64,000 nt of DNA from Hyphomicrobiales bacterium (GTDB lineage: Bacteria; Pseudomonadota; Alphaproteobacteria; Rhizobiales; Rhizobiaceae), in the NCBI GenBank assembly GCA_900466475.1, contig UBMI01000026.1:1-64000 (forward strand), read 5' to 3'. Every line of letters begins with the position of its first letter. Within the stretch, counting starts at the first letter, position 1. Below are positions 9,360 to 17,767 of this stretch, piece after piece. The position numbers and the translations under genes were made by a program. Below the pieces are notes generated by a model. It searched no databases. It saw only the letters and a program-made list of their open reading frames with translations, and was not told where the DNA came from.

Positions 9360-10778
9360 TTATGCAGGCTTGGAAACAGTCCGGCGGGTCACGCGCATCG
9401 GAAGGCCGTTTTGCGGCTGCGTCGTCAGTTTTTGCACCGGCCAGGGATTTGTCTGATCGGTCGAATCGAACCGATAGCGATGCATCAGCACAGCCAATGC
9501 GATCACCGCTTCCTGAAGCGCGAATGTCGCGCCGATGCAGACGCGCGGACCGGCACCGAAGGGCAGGAACTGGAAGCGGCCGACGGAGGCGCGGTTTTCG
9601 GGAAGGAAGCGCTCCGGCATGTAGGCGCGGGGTCGGTCCCAATGGAGCTCATGGCGGTGTAGTGTCCAGGGCATGACGAGCACAGTAACACCAGCCTCGA
9701 TCTCGACCCGCTCGCCCTTGGGGCTGGTCCAGGAATCATCTGCAATGGCCGCGCGATTGATCGACGGGGCCGGCGGATAAAGGCGGAGTGCCTCTTCGAA
9801 GGCGGCGCGGGTCTGCGGCATCAGATCCGGCCATTCGACCGGGTCTGCGCCTGAAGCGAGGATCCTGTCGATCTCTTCTTCCATCGCCTCGCGGATATGC
9901 GGGCTGTTCGATACGCAATAGAGCGTCCAGGCGAGCGCGCGGGCTGTGGTCTCGTGGCCCGCACCGATGAAGGTCAGGATATTATCCTCGATCTCCTCCT
10001 TTGTGAGACCATCAGGACCGGCCTGCTCCAGCAGCAGGGTCAGGAAATCGTTCGGCGCGGTGCTGCGATCTGCCTTCATCTTGGCAAGCCGCATATCCAT
10101 GGTGTTGCGCACGATCGCCCGGAATTTCTCCAGCACCTTCTGGCCGCCGATACGTGTCACACGTGGAACCCAGGACGGCGCCCGCAGCAGATCCATCGGA
10201 TCGACGCGGCCCATGCGATGCAGCAGCTCATTGACATCATCGGCGAAGTGGCCGCTCGATGTGACGATCTCACCGGAAAACAACGTGTCTGCGAGAATGG
10301 CGAAAGTCAGCTCCGTCATGTCGGTGCTGATATCGAAAATCGTGCCGTCTTCGTCGACATCGGCATATTTGCCGACGTATTCTTCCGACTGGCGCAGCAT
10401 CTGGCTGGCAAAGCCCTTGGCATGGCGGGGCGTGAAAACAGGGGCGACAGCCTTGCGCGAGCGTTTCCAAACCGAACCTTCGGCGGTTAGAAGTCCGTCG
10501 CGCAAGATCGGGCGCAGCACAAGCTGGCGGACGTCGGACATGCGGTAATTATTGGCATTGTCGACCAGCACATGCTTGATCAGCCCGGGATCGTTGGCGA
10601 TCAGCGTTCGCTGCCCAAAGAAATTGGTGTAGATCCAGGGTAGCGTATAGGAGGGCTCGCCCCAGAGTTCGAGCGGGTTGCGGAAGATCGTCCTGATGAT
10701 TTCGAGCCGCGACGGCGGCACGGTGCGCGGCAGCGGTGCCGGCGGTACGAAGGGGTCCGGACGCATGTCCATCAGCAT
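9360..10778 (-). CDS. Cytochrome P450
   Basis: Cytochrome P450 of 472 residues, cytosolic (no signal or anchor seen). Heme-binding loop FGAGPRVCIG with thiolate Cys414, I-helix oxygen-activation motif GAGHETTARAL, and K-helix EEALRLYPP (ExxR) are all intact, so it should be a functional monooxygenase. No ferredoxin or reductase is encoded nearby, so redox partners must come from elsewhere. Substrate unknown. The start is either 10778 or the ATG two codons later (10772), which is better spaced from GGGAAAGG. Confidence 0.92.
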   Translation of the reverse strand: MLMDMRPDPFVPPAPLPRTVPPSRLEIIRTIFRNPLELWGEPSYTLPWIYTNFFGQRTLIANDPGLIKHVLVDNANNYRMSDVRQLVLRPILRDGLLTAEGSVWKRSRKAVAPVFTPRHAKGFASQMLRQSEEYVGKYADVDEDGTIFDISTDMTELTFAILADTLFSGEIVTSSGHFADDVNELLHRMGRVDPMDLLRAPSWVPRVTRIGGQKVLEKFRAIVRNTMDMRLAKMKADRSTAPNDFLTLLLEQAGPDGLTKEEIEDNILTFIGAGHETTARALAWTLYCVSNSPHIREAMEEEIDRILASGADPVEWPDLMPQTRAAFEEALRLYPPAPSINRAAIADDSWTSPKGERVEIEAGVTVLVMPWTLHRHELHWDRPRAYMPERFLPENRASVGRFQFLPFGAGPRVCIGATFALQEAVIALAVLMHRYRFDSTDQTNPWPVQKLTTQPQNGLPMRVTRRTVSKPA

Positions 10779-10819
10779 AGCCTTTCCCGGGAGATATCGT
10801 CTTCCCGGCAGGCCTGAAG

Positions 10820-11767
10820 TTAGAGCAGGCCCATGAGCTGGTCCAGTTTGTCGTTGATCAGCCAGCCGTAATAATTCTCTTCCGGCCAGACCGTCGTGCC
10901 GGAGGAACGATTCTTGGCGGCGAGGGCTGCGGCACGCTGGCGGGAATTGCCGACATTATAAAGTGTGGCTGTCACCCCTGGATTGCCGGAGATATCCATG
11001 CCGGCGATCTCCTTATAGTCGTCGATCGACCGGCGGATCGAGGCCGCAACGAAGGCGAGCGAGATGTCTGGGTCCATGATCGCCTTGTAGACGGAGCCGG
11101 CATTCTTCTCGTTAAGCTTCGGATAGCCGGAAACACGGGACACGAGATCGGACAGCATCAACGCGGTCAGTGGGTTGACCTGGCCGAGGCCGAAGGTCTG
11201 GCCGGCATAGAAGGGCTGGAAGAAGACGGCGCTGAACCGATTGTTGGGGAAGCTCTTGCCATCGACGGTCTTGCCGCGGAAATCACTTTCCCAGACATCC
11301 TCACGGCAGCTCCAGAGCGTGTAGGAATCGCTCTTGCCGTTGCAGGCGGCAAATTGCGGCCGGTCGACGAAATCGTCGACACTCTCGCCATCATAGGCAA
11401 AACGGAAACTCTGACCGGCATAGGAAGCGGCCTTCACATAGTAGGCCTGCAGGCGGTCATAGGCATCGACATTATAAGTATGTTCGCCGACGATCGCGCC
11501 GATCACATGAATGGGGTTGATACCATAGGCATTCGAAACCTTCTTGATCTTGCCCATGAGTTCATGGTCGGTCGACAGGAGGTCGTACACCTTCTCATAT
11601 TTGATATCGAACGTCGTCTTGGTGCCCTTGGTGCGGCGGACCGAAGCGCCTGGAATATCCGGCTGCTCGGCATGACGGTTGCCGGGCGGGACTGCCTGCG
11701 CCGCAAGCGCAGGAACCGAGCCCACAATGGTCATCGCAATCACAAGGCTTGTCAAAAGGCGTCGCAC
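10820..11767 (-). CDS. DUF1402 exported protein with lysozyme/SLT-like motifs
   Basis: Matches the alphaproteobacterial DUF1402 family. Taking the GTG at 11767 (GGGAAAG 7 bases upstream) gives 315 residues starting with a clear signal peptide ending near ALAAQA. Three motifs fall in the order and spacing of soluble lytic transglycosylase-type folds: Glu95 in IGAIVGEH, GLGQVNP at 193-199, and TLYNVG at 268-273 (compare E, GLMQ and AYNAG). I infer a periplasmic peptidoglycan-active enzyme, but no activity is established. An upstream TTG in the same frame (11854) would destroy the signal peptide and lies inside the hslU terminator, so it is less likely. Confidence 0.8.
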   Translation of the reverse strand: MRRLLTSLVIAMTIVGSVPALAAQAVPPGNRHAEQPDIPGASVRRTKGTKTTFDIKYEKVYDLLSTDHELMGKIKKVSNAYGINPIHVIGAIVGEHTYNVDAYDRLQAYYVKAASYAGQSFRFAYDGESVDDFVDRPQFAACNGKSDSYTLWSCREDVWESDFRGKTVDGKSFPNNRFSAVFFQPFYAGQTFGLGQVNPLTALMLSDLVSRVSGYPKLNEKNAGSVYKAIMDPDISLAFVAASIRRSIDDYKEIAGMDISGNPGVTATLYNVGNSRQRAAALAAKNRSSGTTVWPEENYYGWLINDKLDQLMGLL

Positions 11768-11845
11768 GATCTGCTTTCCCGTCTTTCCCTGTCGTCTTCG
11801 TGTCGCGGCTGACTGGACCAGAATCTTGTCCGAATAAAGCCGTAC

Positions 11846-11887
11846 AAAAAACAAAGCGGGCCTTTCACTAAAAAGTAAAAGGCCCGC
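11846..11887 (-). terminator. Rho-independent terminator after hslU
   Basis: A perfect 10-bp stem (GCGGGCCTTT at 11856-11865 pairing with AAAGGCCCGC at 11878-11887) followed on the reverse strand by TTTGTTTTTT. It closes the hslV-GNAT-hslU operon. Confidence 0.9.
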
Positions 11888-11954
11888 TGTCGAGAGTTCA
11901 GATCGTCAAAGTTTCTGCGTTACCTGCGCAAAGACAGGAAACGATGTTTCCCGA

Positions 11955-13262
11955 TCACAGGATGAAGCGTGACAGGTCGGTATTCTGCGCGAGATCGCCG
12001 ACATGCTCGCGCACGTAAGCGGCATCGATCTTCACATCCGTGCCGGCGCGATCCGGTGCATTGTAGGAGATGTCGTCCAGCACCCGTTCCATGACCGTCT
12101 GCAAGCGGCGCGCGCCGATATTTTCGACGGAGGAGTTCAGATGGACGGCGACATCGGCGAGCGCATCGATCGCGTCATCGGTGAAATCGAGCGTCAGGCT
12201 TTCGGTTTCCATCAGCGCCTTGTACTGGCGAATGAGGCTGGCCTCGGTTTCCGTCAGGATGCGGCGAAAGTCTTCCTTGTTCAGCGGACGAAGCTCGACG
12301 CGGATCGGCAGGCGGCCCTGCAATTCGGGCAGCAGATCCGACGGCTTGGAAACATGGAAGGCGCCTGAGGCGATGAAGAGGATGTGATCCGTCTTCACCG
12401 GGCCGTATTTGGTCGAGACCGTGGTACCTTCGACGAGCGGCAGCAGGTCGCGCTGCACGCCCTCGCGGGAAACGCCGGCGCCGGCGCCGCCATCGCGAGC
12501 CGCGATCTTGTCGATTTCGTCGAGGAAGACGATGCCGTCATTTTCAACCGAGCGCACGGCTTCGCGCTGAATGACCTCATTGTCGATCAGCTTGTCGGAC
12601 TCGTCGCGGACTAGGTCGGTGTAGGAGGCCTTCACCGTGGTGCGCACCTTCTTGGTGCGGCCGCCCATGGCCTTGCCGAACATTTCTGACAGGTTCAGTA
12701 CGCCGATATTGGCGCCCGGCATGCCGGGAATATCGAAGCCGCCCATTCCGGAGCCGGTATCGGCTACTTCGATATCGATTTCCTTGTCGTCGAGTTCGCC
12801 GTTGCGCAGCTTCTTGCGGAAGCTTTCGCGCGTCGCGGGCGAGGCCGTCGCACCAACCAGCGCATCGAGAACGCGCTCTTCGGCGCTCATATGGGCCTTT
12901 GCCTGAACCTCCGTACGCTTCTTTTCGCGGATCAGGCCGATGCCGACCTCGACGAGATCGCGGATGATCTGCTCGACGTCGCGGCCGACATAACCGACTT
13001 CGGTGAATTTCGTGGCTTCGACCTTGATGAAAGGTGCACCGGCGAGCTTGGCGAGGCGACGAGATATTTCCGTCTTGCCGACGCCGGTCGGACCGATCAT
13101 CAGGATGTTCTTCGGCATGACTTCGTCACGCAAGCTCGGATCGAGCTGATGACGGCGCCAGCGGTTGCGGAGCGCAATCGCGACAGCGCGTTTGGCCTCA
13201 TGCTGGCCGATGATGTAGCGGTCGAGCTCGGAAACGATCTCGCGGGGAGAAAAAGTGGTCAT
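11955..13262 (-). CDS. hslU: ATP-dependent protease ATPase subunit HslU
   Basis: AAA+ unfoldase HslU (ClpY), 435 residues, full length. Walker A GPTGVGKTEIS near residue 57, the I-domain insertion in the middle, Walker B (IVFLDEIDKIA), and the conserved C-terminal tail DLSRFIL that inserts into HslV to activate it. It recognises and threads proteins into the HslV chamber. Its start overlaps the GNAT gene stop by 4 bases, indicating translational coupling. Confidence 0.97.
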   Translation of the reverse strand: MTTFSPREIVSELDRYIIGQHEAKRAVAIALRNRWRRHQLDPSLRDEVMPKNILMIGPTGVGKTEISRRLAKLAGAPFIKVEATKFTEVGYVGRDVEQIIRDLVEVGIGLIREKKRTEVQAKAHMSAEERVLDALVGATASPATRESFRKKLRNGELDDKEIDIEVADTGSGMGGFDIPGMPGANIGVLNLSEMFGKAMGGRTKKVRTTVKASYTDLVRDESDKLIDNEVIQREAVRSVENDGIVFLDEIDKIAARDGGAGAGVSREGVQRDLLPLVEGTTVSTKYGPVKTDHILFIASGAFHVSKPSDLLPELQGRLPIRVELRPLNKEDFRRILTETEASLIRQYKALMETESLTLDFTDDAIDALADVAVHLNSSVENIGARRLQTVMERVLDDISYNAPDRAGTDVKIDAAYVREHVGDLAQNTDLSRFIL

Positions 13263-13762
13263 TGTCTATCATTCTCCTGGCGGTCCAGGGCCATCAGAAG
13301 CGCCCGGCCGTAATTCGTAGTAGTTTCGCCAAGTCTTTGAAAGCCTGCCTTGGTATAGGCTCTGATTGCGAAAGCGTTGTCCGGATGCGGATCAACCAGC
13401 ACGCGGTTCTTGCCCCTATCGAAAAGCGACTGGCAAAACTGCGCCATGAAGGCCGGGCCGTGACCCTTTCCCAGAAGCGCTGCGACCCCGATAAACTGAT
13501 CGATGCCGCAAGTACCATCGGGCTGGCCGTCCAGTGCAGCATCGTCTTCACCATCGAGATCGGCCACCTGAATGAAGGCGAAATCCCTGCCGTCGAGCGT
13601 CACGATATAGGGCTCGACCGCCAGATCACGCAGGTGCTCCTCGATCGAGGCTAGTGCCTCTTCCGGCTCGCTCCACCAGCGGCGGACATGCGGCTTCGCT
13701 AGCCATTCGGCCAGAAGGGGCAGATCAGCCACCGTGACGGAACGGAAGACATATTCCGTCAT
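13259..13762 (-). CDS. GNAT-family N-acetyltransferase
   Basis: A 167-residue acetyltransferase of the AAC(6')-like GNAT type. The acetyl-CoA loop is seen in GIDQFIGVAALLGKGHGPAFM, and the C-terminal VDPHPDNAFAIRAYTKAGF segment is typical. It is embedded between hslV and hslU with 4-base overlaps on both sides. The substrate is unknown; despite the resemblance to aminoglycoside acetyltransferases, nothing supports a resistance role. Confidence 0.88.
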   Translation of the reverse strand: MTEYVFRSVTVADLPLLAEWLAKPHVRRWWSEPEEALASIEEHLRDLAVEPYIVTLDGRDFAFIQVADLDGEDDAALDGQPDGTCGIDQFIGVAALLGKGHGPAFMAQFCQSLFDRGKNRVLVDPHPDNAFAIRAYTKAGFQRLGETTTNYGRALLMALDRQENDRQ

Positions 13763-14283
13763 TCCGCGTCCAGCGTTTCCACGATGACATTGTGGTTCGT
13801 GTACACGCAGATGTCGGCAGCGATATCGAGCGCACGACGGGCGATGTCTTCGGCGGACTTGTCTGTGTCGGTAAGTGCGAGAGCCGCGGCAAGCGCGAAA
13901 TTGCCGCCCGAACCGATAGCGGCAACGCCATGTTCGGGCTCCAGCACATCGCCATTGCCGGTAATGGCGAGCGTCACCGACTTGTCGGCAACCAGCATCA
14001 TGGCTTCGAGATTGCGCAGGTAGCGGTCGGTGCGCCAGTCCTTGGCGAGTTCAACGGCGGCGCGCATCAGCTGACCCGGATATTGCTCCAGCTTCTTTTC
14101 AAGTCTTTCCAGAAGGGTGAAGGCATCGGCGGTCGCACCAGCGAAGCCGGCGATCACTTCGCCCTTGCCGATACGGCGGACCTTGCGGGCATTGCCCTTC
14201 ATGACGGTCTGGCCGAGGCTGACCTGACCGTCGCCGGCCACCACGACCTTGCCGCCTTTTCGAACTGTAATAATTGTCGTCAT
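13759..14283 (-). CDS. hslV: ATP-dependent protease proteolytic subunit HslV
   Basis: HslV (ClpQ) peptidase, 174 residues. After removal of Met1, Thr2 becomes the N-terminal nucleophile (MTTIITVRKGGKVVVAGDGQ is the family signature), with Lys in MKGNARKVRR and GFAGATADAF also conserved. It assembles as a dodecamer capped by HslU. First gene of the operon; the divergent hisB starts 177 bases away, so the space between them must contain both promoters. I could not identify a convincing heat-shock promoter there. Confidence 0.97.
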   Translation of the reverse strand: MTTIITVRKGGKVVVAGDGQVSLGQTVMKGNARKVRRIGKGEVIAGFAGATADAFTLLERLEKKLEQYPGQLMRAAVELAKDWRTDRYLRNLEAMMLVADKSVTLAITGNGDVLEPEHGVAAIGSGGNFALAAALALTDTDKSAEDIARRALDIAADICVYTNHNVIVETLDAE

Positions 14284-14460
14284 CTAACACCTGTTGCCCG
14301 GCACGCGGGCGGTTCCAGCGGGCCGAACGCCGGCCCTGTTGAACCCTATGTAAGAGGGCCTGCGACGATTGCAAATGGCCTTCCTTTTCTGCCCCCACGC
14401 TTCTGGATATTTCGCAATCCGCCTGATAAGGAACCACCTTGATTTCAAGGAGAAAGCCAT

Positions 14461-15069
14461 ATGGCCGAGACCGCAGCAAGCCGCACGGGCAGTGTTTCCC
14501 GCAAGACCAACGAGACGTCCATTTCCGTTTCCGTCAATCTCGACGGCACCGGCAAGTCGACGATTTCGACCGGTGTCGGCTTCTTCGACCATATGCTGGA
14601 TCAGCTTTCGCGACATTCGCTGATCGACATGGAAATCGAGTCCAAGGGCGATCTGCATATCGACGACCATCATACGGTCGAGGATACCGGCATCGCCATC
14701 GGCCAGGCGATCGCCAAGGCGCTCGGCGACCGTCGCGGCATCACGCGTTATGCCTCGATCGATCTCGCCATGGACGAGACGATGACGAAGGCTGCCGTCG
14801 ATCTTTCCGGCCGCCCCTTCCTCGTCTGGAACGTTTCCTTCAGCGCGCCGAAGATCGGCACTTTCGATACCGAACTGGTGCGCGAATTCTTCCAGGCGCT
14901 TGCCCAGAATGCCGGGATCACGCTGCATATTCTCAATCACTATGGTGCCAACAACCACCATATTGCAGAGACATGCTTCAAGGCCGTCGCCCGCGTTCTG
15001 CGCACTGCGACAGAGATCGATCCACGGCAGGCAGGCCGCGTTCCCTCGACAAAGGGCACGCTCGCCTGA
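14461..15069 (+). CDS. hisB: Imidazoleglycerol-phosphate dehydratase
   Basis: HisB, 202 residues, monofunctional (no fused phosphatase domain). Manganese-binding repeats are present as DIDDHHTVEDTG (here DDHHTVEDTGIAIG) and HILNHYGANNHHIAE. Catalyses dehydration of imidazole glycerol phosphate to imidazole acetol phosphate in histidine synthesis. AAGGAG lies 8 bases before the ATG. First gene of a forward his operon. Confidence 0.97.
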   Translation: MAETAASRTGSVSRKTNETSISVSVNLDGTGKSTISTGVGFFDHMLDQLSRHSLIDMEIESKGDLHIDDHHTVEDTGIAIGQAIAKALGDRRGITRYASIDLAMDETMTKAAVDLSGRPFLVWNVSFSAPKIGTFDTELVREFFQALAQNAGITLHILNHYGANNHHIAETCFKAVARVLRTATEIDPRQAGRVPSTKGTLA

Positions 15070-15089
15070 GCCCCATCAGGGAGCGTCAG

Positions 15090-15560
15090 ATGGCATCCAG
15101 CTACGTTTTTCTTGTTCCGCCTGATGGTCAGCGCGAGGATACGCGCACGATCCGTGACGGTTTCTCGTGGCTTGCCTTCCTCTTTCCCTGGATCTGGCTG
15201 CTTGCGCATCGCCTCTGGCTTCACGCAATCATTGCGTTTGCACTGCAGGCTATCGGCGGCGTTCTGGCAGAAGAACCAGGCTTCGGGCCGGCGGGAATGG
15301 CTCTCGCCTTCGGCGTGAACCTGCTTGTCGGGTTCGAGGGACAGAATTTCCGCATCCGCGGCCTTGCCTCCCGCGGCTGGCGCGAGGAGGTCGCAATCAG
15401 CGCTTCCTCGATCGATCTTGCGGAAGAGATCTATTTTTCCAACATCGAGACCGGCGCCGATCTGAAGGTGCCCGAATGGAACCAGGCTTCCAGTCCGCAG
15501 ATGCGGCCGGGTCATTCCACTTCGCTCGGTCTCTTCGGCTTTGACGGAGGGCGCAAATAA
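15090..15560 (+). CDS. DUF2628 domain membrane protein in his operon
   Basis: A 156-residue protein of the DUF2628 type. A hydrophobic region at about residues 25-75 (WLAFLFPWIWLLAHRLWLHA, then GPAGMALAFGVNLLVGF) predicts two or three membrane segments; the C-terminal half is soluble and ends in SLGLFGFDGGRK. Its stop overlaps the hisH start by one base (TAATG). The function is unknown. The location between hisB and hisH suggests cotranscription rather than a proven role in histidine synthesis. Confidence 0.8.
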   Translation: MASSYVFLVPPDGQREDTRTIRDGFSWLAFLFPWIWLLAHRLWLHAIIAFALQAIGGVLAEEPGFGPAGMALAFGVNLLVGFEGQNFRIRGLASRGWREEVAISASSIDLAEEIYFSNIETGADLKVPEWNQASSPQMRPGHSTSLGLFGFDGGRK

Positions 15561-16210
15561 TGCGCGTCGCGATTATCGACTACGGCTCTGGCAATCTGCG
15601 CTCGGCCACCAAGGCTTTCGAACGCGCCGCCCGCGAAGCCGGCATCGAGGCCGAGATCAACCTGACCGACAAGGCCGAGATCGTTGCCGCCGCCGATCGG
15701 ATCGTGCTTCCCGGTGTCGGCGCCTATGCCGATTGCCGCCGCGGGCTCGATGCCGTGCCTGGCATGACGGAAGCTTTGCTTGAGGGTGTGGAGAAGAAGG
15801 CACGACCTTTCCTTGGGATTTGCGTCGGCATGCAGCTCATGTCTTCGCGCGGACTCGAAAAGACGGTGACGCAGGGTTTCGGCTGGATTCCGGGTGACGT
15901 CGTCGAGATGACGCCTGCCGATCCCGAGCTGAAAATCCCGCAGATCGGCTGGAACACGCTCAATCTGAAATATGAGCATCCGCTTTTCGACGGCATTCCG
16001 ACGGGGCCTGATGGCCTGCACGCCTATTTCGTGCACTCCTACCATCTGGCAGCCGAGAATGCCGGCGATGTGATAGCGACGACCGATTATGGTGGGCCAA
16101 TGACGGCCTTCGTCGGCCGGGACAATATGGCGGGTTCGCAGTTCCATCCGGAAAAGAGCCAGAAGCTCGGACTGGCGCTGATCGCGAATTTCCTGCGCTG
16201 GGCGCCATAA
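15560..16210 (+). CDS. hisH: Imidazole glycerol phosphate synthase glutaminase subunit HisH
   Basis: Class I glutamine amidotransferase subunit, 216 residues. Triad visible: Cys in FLGICVGMQLM, and His and Glu in GSQFHPEKSQ. It supplies ammonia to HisF, encoded 1.6 kb downstream, to form IGP and AICAR. Translationally coupled to the upstream DUF2628 gene. Confidence 0.97.
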   Translation: MRVAIIDYGSGNLRSATKAFERAAREAGIEAEINLTDKAEIVAAADRIVLPGVGAYADCRRGLDAVPGMTEALLEGVEKKARPFLGICVGMQLMSSRGLEKTVTQGFGWIPGDVVEMTPADPELKIPQIGWNTLNLKYEHPLFDGIPTGPDGLHAYFVHSYHLAAENAGDVIATTDYGGPMTAFVGRDNMAGSQFHPEKSQKLGLALIANFLRWAP

Positions 16211-16278
16211 GGGCTGTCTTTTAATACGCGCGCCTTATTTCCCCTATAAGTGACGGGGTGAATACAGGAGCGTGCTCG

Positions 16279-16461
16279 ATGCCGGCTTCGCGGAAATCAG
16301 GCAAGATATTCTACAGGCTGAGGCCGGCCAGAGAGGGCCAGCCGCCGTTCGTCGATATCCGGTTGCCTGGCGGGGTGATCATCCGCCAGGTCGATGAGAC
16401 CCTGCATCGCAAAGCACTCGTGAACGCATCAAAGGGGCTCAAAGAGAGGCTCGGCGGCTGA
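16279..16461 (+). CDS. Small hypothetical protein in his operon
   Basis: A 60-residue basic protein (MPASRKSGKIFYRLRPAREG...). ATG at 16279 is favoured because AGGAG lies 9 bases upstream; a GTG seven codons earlier is possible. No signal peptide, membrane segment or recognised domain. Its stop overlaps the start of the next ORF (TGATG), so the two are probably translated together. I do not recognise it. The coding evidence is codon pattern, RBS and overlap; a TTAATA-N17-CTATAA pair at 16221-16249 could be a local promoter. Confidence 0.6.
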   Translation: MPASRKSGKIFYRLRPAREGQPPFVDIRLPGGVIIRQVDETLHRKALVNASKGLKERLGG

Positions 16462-17015
16462 TGCAGGAGACCTTTCCGGGAAAAGAGAACCCAAGACTGC
16501 GATCGGGCGAGGTAAGCGCCGGCGATCTCGCTGAAGCGGTGCTGGAATTCTACATCGAAGGCGAAGACGATCTGATCGGCCTGCTTGCTTATGCACTTTA
16601 TGAGCGCCAGAAGCGGGACTTTATCGTCAGCCATCGCAAGCGCAATGCGGGCCGCTCACCAAACGACGCGGAAATCGCGGCTGTAACGAGCAACTACCTC
16701 TCCGCCGATCTGCGCAACACCTTGCGCGACCGCGCCTCGCAGATCCTGTCGAGCTATGCCGAAATCTATGTCGAAGCCATGGAGCCGCAAATCCAGCTCG
16801 TTGCCACCAATAGCGAGGCGTTGCGTCAGGTGCGCAATATCGAGAAGTCGGTGAAGAAACGCACCGGTTTCTGGCGCCAGGTGCGGGTCGGCTTCACTGT
16901 TACGTTGCTGCTGCTGGTGCTTTTTGCCGCTCTCACCATTGCCGCTGTCTTTTTTCGTTCGGATATCGTAGATGCGTGGAATGCACTGATGGTGCCCACG
17001 ACGCTACGGACCTGA
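16461..17015 (+). CDS. Hypothetical tail-anchored protein in his operon
   Basis: A 184-residue protein I do not recognise. The N-terminal about 140 residues are polar and probably helical (FYIEGEDDLIGLLAYALYERQ; LRNTLRDRASQILSSYAEIYVEAMEPQIQ). One strong hydrophobic segment lies near the C terminus (about residues 145-168, FTVTLLLLVLFAALTIAAVFF), preceded by KKRTGFWRQ, which fits a tail-anchored protein with its bulk in the cytoplasm. It starts within the stop of the small ORF upstream and ends 5 bases before hisA. Confidence 0.75.
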   Translation: MQETFPGKENPRLRSGEVSAGDLAEAVLEFYIEGEDDLIGLLAYALYERQKRDFIVSHRKRNAGRSPNDAEIAAVTSNYLSADLRNTLRDRASQILSSYAEIYVEAMEPQIQLVATNSEALRQVRNIEKSVKKRTGFWRQVRVGFTVTLLLLVLFAALTIAAVFFRSDIVDAWNALMVPTTLRT

Positions 17016-17020
17016 GACGA

Positions 17021-17767
17021 ATGATCCTTTTTCCCGCGATCGACCTTAAGGGCGGACAATGCGTTCGCCTGAAGCTCGGCGACATGCAACAGGCAACGGT
17101 CTACAATACCGATCCGGCTGCCCAGGCGAAATCCTTCGAAGAGCAGGGTTTCGAATGGCTGCATGTGGTCGATCTCGACGGTGCCTTCGCGGGACATTCG
17201 GCCAATGGCGATGCGGTTGAGGCGATCCTGAAGGCCACGAAAAACCCTGTTCAGCTCGGCGGCGGCATCCGTACGCTTGAGCATATCGAGAACTGGCTTT
17301 CGCGTGGGCTGCGCCGCGTCATCCTCGGCACGGTTGCCGTGCGTGATCCGGCACTCGTTATCGAAGCCTGCAAGAAATTTCCGGGACGTGTTGCCGTCGG
17401 CATCGACGCCAAGGGCGGCAAGGTGGCCGTCGAAGGCTGGGCCGAAGCATCCGAACTCGGCATCATCGAACTGGCGAAGAAATTCGAGGGCGCCGGCGTT
17501 GCCGCAATCATCTATACCGACATCGATCGTGACGGCATCCTGACAGGCATCAACTGGACATCGACGCTGGAGCTGGCGGACGCCGTTTCTATTCCGGTCA
17601 TCGCATCAGGTGGCCTTGCGTCGATCGATGACATCAAGCGCATGCTGCAGCCGGATGCCGACAAGCTCGAAGGCGCCATTTCCGGCCGCGCCCTCTACGA
17701 CGGCCGGATAGATCCCAAGGAGGCGCTCGATCTCATCAAGGCCGCCCGGTCGAAGGAGACTACATAA
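17021..17767 (+). CDS. hisA: ProFAR isomerase HisA
   Basis: HisA, 248 residues, a (beta-alpha)8 barrel isomerising ProFAR to PRFAR. Catalytic Asp in PAIDLKGGQCVRL at the N terminus and the second half-barrel Asp in YTDIDRDG; phosphate-binding loops LGGGIRT and ASGG. The start at 17021 opens directly with the conserved MILFPAIDLK. Stop and hisF start overlap (TAATG). Confidence 0.97.
   Translation: MILFPAIDLKGGQCVRLKLGDMQQATVYNTDPAAQAKSFEEQGFEWLHVVDLDGAFAGHSANGDAVEAILKATKNPVQLGGGIRTLEHIENWLSRGLRRVILGTVAVRDPALVIEACKKFPGRVAVGIDAKGGKVAVEGWAEASELGIIELAKKFEGAGVAAIIYTDIDRDGILTGINWTSTLELADAVSIPVIASGGLASIDDIKRMLQPDADKLEGAISGRALYDGRIDPKEALDLIKAARSKETT

Noticed and set aside
14439..15089. Upstream extension of the DUF2628 frame through hisB
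   Set aside because: It lies out of frame inside hisB and encodes no recognisable domain; ATG 15090 is the sensible start.
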